Origin: an uncultured Desulfobacterium sp.
GTDB lineage: Bacteria > Desulfobacterota > Desulfobacteria > Desulfobacterales > Desulfobacteraceae
Reading direction: 5' to 3'
Length of the DNA: 15,665 bases
Assembly (NCBI GenBank): GCA_937124525.1
Contig: CAKZLA010000109.1
Span: forward strand, 1-15,665
Part shown: in pieces, positions 6,433 through 12,835 of the stretch
Position numbering within the stretch: the first letter of the stretch is position 1
Layout of the letters: every line of letters starts with the position of its first letter
Notes under the pieces: model-generated
Told to the model about the DNA's origin: nothing
What the model saw: the letters and a program-made list of their open reading frames with translations, nothing else
Databases searched by the model: none
Program-made: the position numbers and the translations under genes

Positions 6433-7281
6433 CTATATTTTTTCACCAAAGGCCTGGATGATGTGCTCCGAAAAGCATTCGATAATTTCCGATGTCACTT
6501 TTTTGGTCTTATGAAGGACAATGTTTGAAACCGGCAGTACGGGCAAGCCATCTTTCAGCTCAATAATCTTCAAGTCCGGGGCTGCATTGCTGCGGATGAT
6601 TGGGGCAACTGCAAACCCGGATCTCACCGCATCTATCAGGCCTGAAATACTGCGGCTGACATATACGATTCTGTAGCGTATCCCCGCTTTTTCCAATGCT
6701 TCCAACGCCCAGGTACGGAAGATACATCCTTCTTCAAACACAGCCACAGACACACTCTTATGTTCCTGCATGACAAATCCTGGCTGTGCCACCCATACCA
6801 CCGGGTCGTGGGATATAACCTGCCCGCCGTCACTTATCTGTGTACTGATCCCGAGATCAAGCTCTCCCCTGTCCACCGCATCCTTAATGACGTCACTGTT
6901 TTCACATCGCATCTCCACCATAACATCTGGATAGGCCTCGGCAAATCGTGCCAGCAACTGGGGCAGCACCCCGATGGTGTAATGCTCCGGTGCACCGAAC
7001 CGGATAAACCCTTCCAGATCCGGTTTGGACAATGCCCTGATGGCATCATCATGCTCCTTTACAATTCTCATGGCATGTTTAAGCAGGATATTGCCTTCGG
7101 GTGTGAGTTTCACGGTTTTACCAATTCGTTCAAATAGATGTTTTCCGACTTCACCCTCAAGGCGTTTTATCTGCATGCTCACGGCGGATTGGGATTTATT
7201 AACCTGTATCCCCGTTTTGGTGAAACCCTTTGTCTCAGCCAGGGCAATAAATGTTTTTAAATAGTCTATCTGCAAATTCAT
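6433..7281 (-). CDS. LysR-family transcriptional regulator
   Basis: This 282-residue LysR-type regulator has an N-terminal winged helix-turn-helix at about residues 3-62: IDYLKTFIALAETKGFTKTGIQ, then NKSQSAVSMQIKRLEGEVGKHLFER, then KTVKLTPEG. The linker helix and the periplasmic-binding-protein-like effector domain follow from about 88 to the end (GFIRFGAPEHYTIGVLPQLLARF onward). The length is slightly short for the family but complete. It is first in a minus-strand set with the phosphotransferase and ABC ATPase genes and divergent from the SDR gene. A motif with LysR-box symmetry lies 35-51 bases upstream of its start and recurs at the aminotransferase promoter. Autoregulation and control of both flanking genes are therefore likely. 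The effector is unknown. Confidence 0.92.
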   Translation of the reverse strand: MNLQIDYLKTFIALAETKGFTKTGIQVNKSQSAVSMQIKRLEGEVGKHLFERIGKTVKLTPEGNILLKHAMRIVKEHDDAIRALSKPDLEGFIRFGAPEHYTIGVLPQLLARFAEAYPDVMVEMRCENSDVIKDAVDRGELDLGISTQISDGGQVISHDPVVWVAQPGFVMQEHKSVSVAVFEEGCIFRTWALEALEKAGIRYRIVYVSRSISGLIDAVRSGFAVAPIIRSNAAPDLKIIELKDGLPVLPVSNIVLHKTKKVTSEIIECFSEHIIQAFGEKI

Positions 7282-7293
7282 AATGACAACTTT

Positions 7294-7314
7294 TTTTGAT
7301 GGTTTATATCAAAA
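7294..7314. repeat. Inverted repeat TTTTGAT-N7-ATCAAAA before lysR
   Basis: Perfect 7-base arms lie between the probable lysR -10 (TATAAA on the minus strand) and its start codon. A similar repeat, TTTTGAT-N10-ATCAAAA, occupies the same relative place before the aminotransferase gene (inside 9841-9870), which suggests a second shared operator. Confidence 0.5.
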
Positions 7315-7315
7315 C

Positions 7316-7332
7316 TATTCATTGGACAAATA
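7316..7332. promoter_or_regulatory. LysR-box-like motif, copy 1
   Basis: TATTCATTGGACAAATA has symmetric ends TATT-N9-AATA and contains T-N11-A, the LysR-type box form. The same 17 bases occur inverted at 9901-9917, and 11 of them (ATTCATTGGAC) recur at 7561-7571. The motif supplies a candidate -35 (TTGGAC or TGGACA) for the plus-strand SDR promoter and overlaps the -35 of lysR on the minus strand. Confidence 0.6.
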
Positions 7333-7349
7333 AATTTATCAGATATAAT
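7322..7349 (+). promoter_or_regulatory. Putative SDR promoter
   Basis: TTGGAC (7322-7327), 16 bases, TATAAT (7344-7349). A perfect -10 with a weak -35 fits an activator-dependent promoter. Transcription would begin near 7356, giving a leader of about 330 nt before the SDR start at 7685. Confidence 0.5.
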
Positions 7350-7492
7350 TTATCAGTCAAGAGTAGATTAAATCATGGCATACTTTAAAAGTATTTTATA
7401 CTTCCCATACTATTTTTCATTTTCAGATATTTTCTCAAAATAAAGAATAGAACCGTTTTAAGGGAACATAAAGGATGCCCTATTTTTTATAA

Positions 7493-7679
7493 CTGCCACG
7501 GGCAGACCGTATTGGGAATCTGACCTGCCCACAACAAATATCGAAACTCCAGTTATTACAATTCATTGGACGGAGTTTCTTATAAACCTACATGGCAGTA
7601 ACCACCTGCCACAACGAAAGATGAAAGTCCTTTAATTCCAGGATTTTGGTGAGACTTTTATATAAAAAAACCAAAGGAG
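7493..7679 (+). promoter_or_regulatory. Structured leader with two related two-hairpin units
   Basis: Unit 1 has stem GGGCAG (7500-7505)/CTGCCC (7525-7530), linker ACAACAAATATC, and stem GAAACTCC (7543-7550)/GGAGTTTC (7572-7579). Unit 2 has stem GGCAG (7594-7598)/CTGCC (7606-7610), linker ACAACGAAAGAT, and stem AAAGTCC (7624-7630)/GGATTTT (7641-7647). The last stem swaps a C-G pair for G-U, so pairing is kept despite sequence change. Two alternative pairings exist. CTGCC at 7493-7497 competes for GGCAG at 7501-7505. TTTGGT (7645-7650) can pair with ACCAAA (7670-7675), right at the AAAGGAG ribosome site, and this competes with the unit 2 stem. The layout suggests translational control of the SDR gene. 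It matches no riboswitch class I can name. Confidence 0.4.
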
Positions 7680-7684
7680 AAATT

Positions 7685-8293
7685 ATGAAAATTTTAATAG
7701 TGGGCGGAAACGGAACAATCGGTAAAAAAGTCAGCACACATTTTTCAAAAAAACACGAAGTAATCATCGCCGGAAAAAACTCAGGGGACATAATCCTGGA
7801 TATGGGTGAAAGCAACTCAATTAAATCCATGTTTGAAAAAATTGGAAAGGTGGATGCGGTAATCTGCGCCGCCGGGGAAGCAAAATGGGCGAAATTTACC
7901 TCCTTAACCGAAGATGATTTTTACATCGGCATAAAAAGCAAACTCATGGGCCAGGTAAACCTGGTGAGAATCGGCTTGAATTATATAAATGCAGGGGGTT
8001 CTTTTACCCTTTCCTCGGGTATACTTGCCGACCATCCCGTGAATTTAACCACCAGTGCAGCCATGGTGGGCGGCGCAGTCAACAGTTTTGTCAAGGCAGC
8101 CGCTCTGGAAATGACCGACAATATCAGAATCAATGTGGTCTCATCCGGACTTGTTGAAGATGCCGTGGATATCTATGAAGCCTATTTTCCGGGACATAAC
8201 CCCATACCAATGAAAAAGGTAGTTAACTGCTTCATAAAAAGCGTTGAAGGCCGGGGAAACGGCGAAATCATCAGAATGTATGATAATTGCTGA
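7685..8293 (+). CDS. Short SDR-family protein lacking the catalytic Tyr/Lys
   Basis: This is a 202-residue Rossmann-fold short-chain dehydrogenase/reductase homologue. The dinucleotide loop is GGNGTIG (residues 7-13), CAAG is at 61-64 in place of NNAG, and a strand with LSSG is at 109-112. The canonical YxxxK after the active Ser is absent: from S111 the expected Tyr position is S124 and the expected Lys position is V128 in TTSAAMVGGAVNSFVKAAALE. This matches a family of about 200-residue SDR-like proteins that I recall sharing the same loss (KLMGQVNLV and SFTLSSGIL are typical), so it is a family trait and not a local mutation. The function is unknown; it may use other residues or act as a binding protein. 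The start is set by AAAGGAG six bases before the ATG at 7685, not the upstream in-frame codon at 7646. It follows a long structured leader and ends at a strong terminator. Confidence 0.85.
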   Translation: MKILIVGGNGTIGKKVSTHFSKKHEVIIAGKNSGDIILDMGESNSIKSMFEKIGKVDAVICAAGEAKWAKFTSLTEDDFYIGIKSKLMGQVNLVRIGLNYINAGGSFTLSSGILADHPVNLTTSAAMVGGAVNSFVKAAALEMTDNIRINVVSSGLVEDAVDIYEAYFPGHNPIPMKKVVNCFIKSVEGRGNGEIIRMYDNC

Positions 8294-8301
8294 TTTCTGT
8301 T

Positions 8302-8369
8302 GGCTCATGTTGGACTCCAAGGTCTTACCGGGAGGTAAGATCCTGAAACACAGCATGAGCCTTTTTATT
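8302..8369 (+). terminator. Compound Rho-independent terminator after the SDR gene
   Basis: The outer stem GGCTCATGTTG (8302-8312)/CAGCATGAGCC (8351-8361) pairs nearly throughout and is followed by TTTTTATTT. Inside it is a second hairpin, GGTCTTACC-GGGA-GGTAAGATCC, with G-U pairing. It sits nine bases after the SDR stop. Confidence 0.85.
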
Positions 8370-8469
8370 TAGCCCACATGGCAGGAAACTGGAGCACCGA
8401 ATTAAAGACGTTTCATGACAAAAGCGGCTCCCATCATGGCAACTGTTGTTGTGACTAGTCAAAAGATTA

Positions 8470-9801
8470 TTATTGTTGATAATCCTTGCCAAACTGCTCA
8501 AGTCTTGCAGCTAACATTTGAAACGCATCTTTTCCAACCTGGGACATGCAAACCCGCATTCCTTCATATTCACTTCCCGTTCCAGAAAGGGCAATGGCAC
8601 TGATACCATAGTATAAAAGCCGTTCCACGAGTTCCGCCCCTGTCATGCCGGGAAAGGACACGGTAAAATAGAAACCGTCGCCAAGGACTTCTTCCATATC
8701 CATGCTGTATACGATTTCAAAGCCCGACTTTTTAAACAGCTCCTTTATGGCAACGGCCCTTTCACCATATTCCCTGACATTTTCCACAAAATTAAAGTCA
8801 CCGTCATTGGCGGCCTTTAACATGGCGGCCAGGCCATACTGGGCTGAATGGGAGGTACCTGAAGAAAAGGAATAAAGGATTTTATAAATTAAGGTATATC
8901 CAAATTTATCAGAGCCGAACCGCTCCTTTAAATAGGGAGACTGCCGGGCATAAACGTCCGGAGAGATGGCAATAAGCCCCACCCGCTGTCCTGCATAACT
9001 GAAGGCTTTGGAGCTTGAAATAAGAAGAATATAATTGTTGGTATATTTTGCAATGGTGGATTGAAAAGGTGCCTTCCCCGGCATTGAAAGATCCTTTCTG
9101 AAATCCATGGCAAAATAGGCCAGATCCTCAATAATAATGACATCATATTTATCTGCCACCTTTGCAATAATTTTCAGCTCATCGTCGTTAAAGCATATCC
9201 ATGAGGGGTTGTTTGGGTTGGAATATATGATGCCGGAGATATTGCCTTTTGCACAATAGGCTTCAAGCTTTGCTTCAAGCTTGTCACCCCTGTGGGTGTA
9301 GACATCAAAGGCCTCATACTTTTGACCTAAAACATTAAGCTGCTGTTTTTGAACCGGAAATCCCGGATCAAGGAAAAGAATGGTATCCTTTTGGGCATCC
9401 ATATTTCCAAGGATCATAAAGCTTGCATAACCCCCCTGCATGGAACCCACTGTTGGGATGCAACATTCTTCAGGCACATCCACATCCATGAACATCTTTA
9501 TAAATCTGGAGGCTTCCTTTTTAAGGGGCAAAATTCCTTCAAGCATGGGGTATTTAGCGGCAACCCCATTTCTCAACGCCTCAATTTCACCATTAATGCC
9601 GACTTCAGGGGGCGCAAGCCCTGGAACCCCCATCTCCATTCGAATGAATTTTTCACCAGATGCCTGCTGAATTTCATTGGCAACTTTAACGATTTCACGA
9701 ATGGTTCCATTACCAATGGATGAAATACCTGAGTTTTTGATTTTGTCTTTAGCCACCTCAAAATCAATGGGGGTATTCCGATTTTTAAAGTCCGTTATCA
9801 T
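8470..9801 (-). CDS. Pyridoxal-phosphate aminotransferase, class I/II
   Basis: This fold-type I PLP enzyme of 443 residues counts from the ATG at 9801. It has an N-terminal substrate-gate region with MEMGVPGLAPPE. Cofactor-pocket elements are SMQGGYASF, IIYSNPNNPSW with the conserved NPNNP, and IIIEDLAYF with the ring-contacting Asp. The Schiff-base lysine K265 is in LISSSKAFSYAGQRVG, and the C-terminal small domain contains GMRVCMSQVG with the carboxylate-binding Arg. The reaction is amino-group transfer between an amino acid and a keto acid; the substrate is not evident. The frame extends up to 9837, but the family-like sequence begins at 9801, with AAGGA 11 bases upstream, a rather long spacing. 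It has its own promoter carrying the 17-base motif shared with the lysR region, so it probably belongs to the same regulon as lysR and the SDR gene. Confidence 0.9.
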   Translation of the reverse strand: MITDFKNRNTPIDFEVAKDKIKNSGISSIGNGTIREIVKVANEIQQASGEKFIRMEMGVPGLAPPEVGINGEIEALRNGVAAKYPMLEGILPLKKEASRFIKMFMDVDVPEECCIPTVGSMQGGYASFMILGNMDAQKDTILFLDPGFPVQKQQLNVLGQKYEAFDVYTHRGDKLEAKLEAYCAKGNISGIIYSNPNNPSWICFNDDELKIIAKVADKYDVIIIEDLAYFAMDFRKDLSMPGKAPFQSTIAKYTNNYILLISSSKAFSYAGQRVGLIAISPDVYARQSPYLKERFGSDKFGYTLIYKILYSFSSGTSHSAQYGLAAMLKAANDGDFNFVENVREYGERAVAIKELFKKSGFEIVYSMDMEEVLGDGFYFTVSFPGMTGAELVERLLYYGISAIALSGTGSEYEGMRVCMSQVGKDAFQMLAARLEQFGKDYQQ

Positions 9802-9840
9802 AACGACAATAATCCTTTCAATTAAAATAAAACTCAATAT

Positions 9841-9870
9841 TTTTTTTGATTATAAATATAATCAAAAAAA
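9841..9870. promoter_or_regulatory. 30-bp perfect palindrome in the aminotransferase leader
   Basis: Two 14-base arms (TTTTTTTGATTATA and its complement) are separated by AA. It lies just downstream of the predicted transcription start (about 9875, minus strand). Its core TTTTGAT...ATCAAAA also occurs before lysR. An operator is the likeliest reading; a leader hairpin is possible. Confidence 0.55.
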
Positions 9871-9881
9871 TGATCAAATTG

Positions 9882-9910
9882 AGTATAGAAATCCCGGGGC
9901 TATTTGTCCA
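9882..9910 (-). promoter_or_regulatory. Putative aminotransferase promoter
   Basis: On the minus strand TGGACA (9910-9905), 17 bases, TATACT (9887-9882): five of six bases match consensus in each box. The -35 is embedded in the 17-base shared motif. Confidence 0.6.
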
Positions 9911-9917
9911 ATGAATA
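9901..9917. promoter_or_regulatory. LysR-box-like motif, copy 2 (inverted)
   Basis: It is the exact reverse complement of 7316-7332: TATTTGTCCAATGAATA on the plus strand. It covers the -35 of the aminotransferase promoter, in a place where an activator or repressor of the LysR type could act. Confidence 0.6.
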
Positions 9918-10620
9918 ATTTACAGAATCATCAGTCATAAATTCTTCGGCCTGCCCCTGCATGGGGTACCGGACCAGAGATCAAAACAATACATGTGGTC
10001 TACAAAATGGGGACCTACGGTTCACAAATTTGAATAGTAAACTTATGCCAACCCAGCATAAATTAAGTCGAACTGGCAACTCAAATTATGGGCACGTTAA
10101 GTTAAAGGAAACATCTTGACAAACCTTAGCTCAATTAATAGACTCTATAAACAATGGTGGAACAAGGAAGGAATCTCTTGATTGATTTGCATTGATGAGC
10201 CTGTTGATTAAGTCGCGATTTTCATATTTCAGGCATCACCCCTGTCCATATAATGTGTGTTGGTTCAGTTAATTGCTATATCTTGTGACAACAAAATCGA
10301 ACCAGACTGAAATCGCCTTTAAATCAACAAACTTATTGATTTGTCGTTTTGCAAATACAGATATTCTGATTTTCCAGGCTATGGCCTTGACAGGATGGAG
10401 TGCTGCGTGCTCCACTCTATCGGGCCGGGCTGATCAACACCGTGGACAGCTTCCTCGCTGCGGGCTCCACCTGTCCACGGAGTTGAAGCTGATTGCGATT
10501 TTCAGCTATAAATAAAAGGAAATAAAAAGCCATTGTCTTTCCAGGCCTGTCGACGCTCGTTGGAATCCCGGCACACCTTCTTTCAAAAATGTAAACCAAT
10601 GTAGAGTCTTTTTAAAAAAA
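9918..10620. other. Non-coding stretch before the kinase operon
   Basis: I see no convincing gene in about 700 bases. All frames are broken often, and the small open frames here have no ribosome site or family resemblance. The left half is unremarkable. The right half (10397-10507) holds three strong hairpins, described separately. The base GCGATTTTCA occurs twice (near 10215 and near 10495) and TTTCCAGGC twice (near 10373 and 10539). It looks like worn intergenic or mobile-element debris. Confidence 0.6.
10397..10507. repeat. Cluster of hairpins, REP- or element-end-like
   Basis: GGAGTG-N9-CCACTC lies at 10397-10417. CCGTGGACAG-N21-CTGTCCACGG at 10440-10480 has perfect 10-base arms. AGCTGA-N9-TCAGCT lies at 10487-10507. 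The first two share GCTGCG-N-GCTCCAC (10403-10415 region and 10457-10470), one in a loop and one next to a stem, so they are related to each other. No T-tract follows, so these are not ordinary terminators. Confidence 0.5.
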
Positions 10621-12834
10621 ATGAAAAAGATTAATACTTCTTCAATTTTACTGATTTGCGATGATAAACAGATGCGTACGCGACTGCTTGCTCATTTGGA
10701 AATGATGGGGCTATGGGGTCGGGTAGTGGAAGCAGAGAATTTTTCAGAAGCATTTGAACTGACGTTAGCCACCACGCCAGTTCTATGCGTCTATTATTTG
10801 CCGGGCACTGACTGCGACCTGAATGCATTCCATGAAGCCGGGAATCAATTAGGGCAATATATCATTTTACTTGGGCAGGAGAAATCCGCTCCCAAATTCC
10901 CAAACGAACGTTTTATTACGATCCCCTACACCTACAGCACATTACAAGAACATGTTCGCGCCACAATTCTGCCCAACCAGGTCTCCGATGCGTTGGCACG
11001 TGGTACAAACCTCTCTCCGAAGGACCAGGAACGCGCTTATCGGGACCTATTTGAACGGGGCGGAGATGCCAACCTCATTCTGGATTATCAGACTCATACA
11101 ATTGTCGAAGTGAACGAACGAGCCCTTGAAATCTACGGTGTCACGCGGAAAGAGGTGGTAGGGATGAACATGCTCGAATTCGTAAGCGAGCAGGACCATG
11201 TGCAGATGTGGAAAGATTCTAAGAAGTTAAAGAAGTACTTGGGCAAAAAAAAAAACAAAGAAGGTCGTGTGCGGGAGGAACGCATCGACAAAAAGGGAGA
11301 CGGCACCCCAATCCACATTACCTGCAGCGGAGAATTGTTTGAGTACGGCGGCCGGCTCGTCTTCCAGGACATTATCCGGGATGAGACCGAAAGAGTGATG
11401 GCCCAAGCCGAATTGAAGGAGGCAAAGGACAAGGCAGAAGCCGCCAACCAAGCTAAGAGTGCCTTTCTTGCGAACATGAGTCATGAGATCCGGACACCGA
11501 TGAACGCTATCCTTGGTTTTTCTCAATTGATGATGCGGGATACCAACCTGACTAACAAGCAAGAGAAATACTTGTCAATCATCAATCATAGCGGCAAGCA
11601 CCTTCTTGAACTTATCAATGATGTGTTGGAGATGTCAAAAATAGAGGCAGGTCGCATGAAAATGAATACTTCCGCCTTTGAGTTCAATTCATTCCTGGAT
11701 GACCTGAAAGATATGTTTCTTCTCCAGGCTCAGGAAAAGGGACTTTCGCTTGTCTTGAACAAGTTGGGGCAGATACCGGACAGGATTGTCACAGACGGAG
11801 GAAAGGTACGCCAAGTCCTGATAAATTTATTGAGTAACGCGATGAAATTCACGAATTATGGCGGGATCATAACACATGTTTCGAGTACCAAAGAAGGGCA
11901 GAATGTCCGCATTAGTGTGGGTGTGGAGGACACAGGCGTCGGTATCGCTGAGGATGAACTCGATACTCTTTTCCAGCATTTTGGGCAAACTGAAAGCGGC
12001 AGGCGGACCGAAGGGAGTGCAGGGCTCGGGCTCTCCATCAGCCGCGAGTACGCGCGCTTGCTGGGAGGAGATATTACGGTCGCCAGCCACTCCGGCCATG
12101 GCAGTGTATTTAAATTTGAATTTGACGCCATCCTTAGTCCGGAAAAAGTGGTGGCCGACCAGAAGCCTCCGAGGCGCGTCATCGGTTTAAAGGATAAGGA
12201 GGCAGAATACCGCGTTCTGGTTTCCGACGACGTCGAGTCCAATCGCATTTTTATAAAGGATTTGCTCACCGAAGTGGGATTCAAGGTTTTTATGGCCACA
12301 AACGGTGAGGAAGCCGTAAAACTTTTTAAATTGGTGAAACCGAATATTGTTTTGATGGACAACCGTATGCCGATCATGACTGGCCAAATTGCGACACAAA
12401 TCATAAAAGGATTGCCCGAAGGAAAAGATGCCAAGGTTATCTCAATCAGCGCAAGTGTTTTCGACGACAACAGAGAAAAGCTTCTTTCTGCCGGCGCGGA
12501 TGATTTTGTTTGTAAACCTATTGTGGAAGCGCTATTATTCGATTCGATTCAAAAACTCCTCGGTATTGATTACATCTACGAAAATGAAGGCGGGCCGCCG
12601 ATCAAGTCAAGCGAAAAATCTGATATTTCAACAAGCCAGGAATCTTTGTCAAGACTGCCGGAAAAATTGGTGAAACAGATGAAGCAATCCGCCATCGAAG
12701 GGGATCTGTACCAGTTGTCGAACCTGCTGGACCAGCTACGGCTTCATGACAGTCAACTATCGGAAACGCTGCATAACCTGCTGGAAAGGTTCGAGCTAAA
12801 GACGCTGCAAACAATTTTTTCCCGGGAGAATTAA
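10621..12834 (+). CDS. Hybrid histidine kinase with N-terminal pseudo-receiver
   Basis: This 737-residue cytosolic hybrid kinase has no membrane segment. Domains in order: a receiver-like domain at about 5-120 (ILLICDD at 9-15) whose phospho-acceptor position is V57 (VYYLPG instead of D-x-x-M-P-G) and whose KPF-type lysine reads IPY; then a PAS domain at about 141-265. HisKA follows with [20 protein letters not shown] and H288, then an HATPase with DTGVGIAED and an [13 protein letters not shown]-box. A genuine receiver at about 525-645 has SDD and acceptor D580 (VLMDNRMP), with the lysine in CKPI. An alpha-helical tail at about 670-737 resembles the C-terminal helices seen in many such kinases. 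No strong ribosome site precedes the ATG. It ends one base before the second kinase gene. The signal is unknown and presumably binds PAS. Confidence 0.9.
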   Translation: MKKINTSSILLICDDKQMRTRLLAHLEMMGLWGRVVEAENFSEAFELTLATTPVLCVYYLPGTDCDLNAFHEAGNQLGQYIILLGQEKSAPKFPNERFITIPYTYSTLQEHVRATILPNQVSDALARGTNLSPKDQERAYRDLFERGGDANLILDYQTHTIVEVNERALEIYGVTRKEVVGMNMLEFVSEQDHVQMWKDSKKLKKYLGKKKNKEGRVREERIDKKGDGTPIHITCSGELFEYGGRLVFQDIIRDETERVMAQAELKEAKDKAEAANQAKSAFLANMSHEIRTPMNAILGFSQLMMRDTNLTNKQEKYLSIINHSGKHLLELINDVLEMSKIEAGRMKMNTSAFEFNSFLDDLKDMFLLQAQEKGLSLVLNKLGQIPDRIVTDGGKVRQVLINLLSNAMKFTNYGGIITHVSSTKEGQNVRISVGVEDTGVGIAEDELDTLFQHFGQTESGRRTEGSAGLGLSISREYARLLGGDITVASHSGHGSVFKFEFDAILSPEKVVADQKPPRRVIGLKDKEAEYRVLVSDDVESNRIFIKDLLTEVGFKVFMATNGEEAVKLFKLVKPNIVLMDNRMPIMTGQIATQIIKGLPEGKDAKVISISASVFDDNREKLLSAGADDFVCKPIVEALLFDSIQKLLGIDYIYENEGGPPIKSSEKSDISTSQESLSRLPEKLVKQMKQSAIEGDLYQLSNLLDQLRLHDSQLSETLHNLLERFELKTLQTIFSREN

Positions 12835-12835
12835 A

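Larger units (their letters stand above)
7282..7684. other. Divergent lysR/SDR control region, no gene
   Basis: This stretch of about 400 bases holds no convincing gene. From left to right it contains an inverted repeat TTTTGAT-N7-ATCAAAA (7294-7314), the 17-base LysR-box-like motif (7316-7332), and a TATAAT (7344-7349). It continues with a palindrome AAGTAT-TTT-ATACTT (7389-7403) and then a hairpin-rich leader for the SDR gene (7493-7679). Each is described separately. Confidence 0.75.

Noticed and set aside
7490..7510. Guanidine-II (mini-ykkC) riboswitch, because of CTGCC-ACG-GGCAG
   Set aside because: The second ACGR-loop hairpin required for that class is absent, and the downstream gene is not of the usual guanidine set.
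9940..10200. Remnant of a group II intron or transposase reading frame
   Set aside because: All frames on both strands contain several stops and no stretch matched a family I could recognise with confidence.
10273..10515. 80-residue plus-strand open frame
   Set aside because: It spans the hairpin cluster, has no ribosome site and shows no family features.
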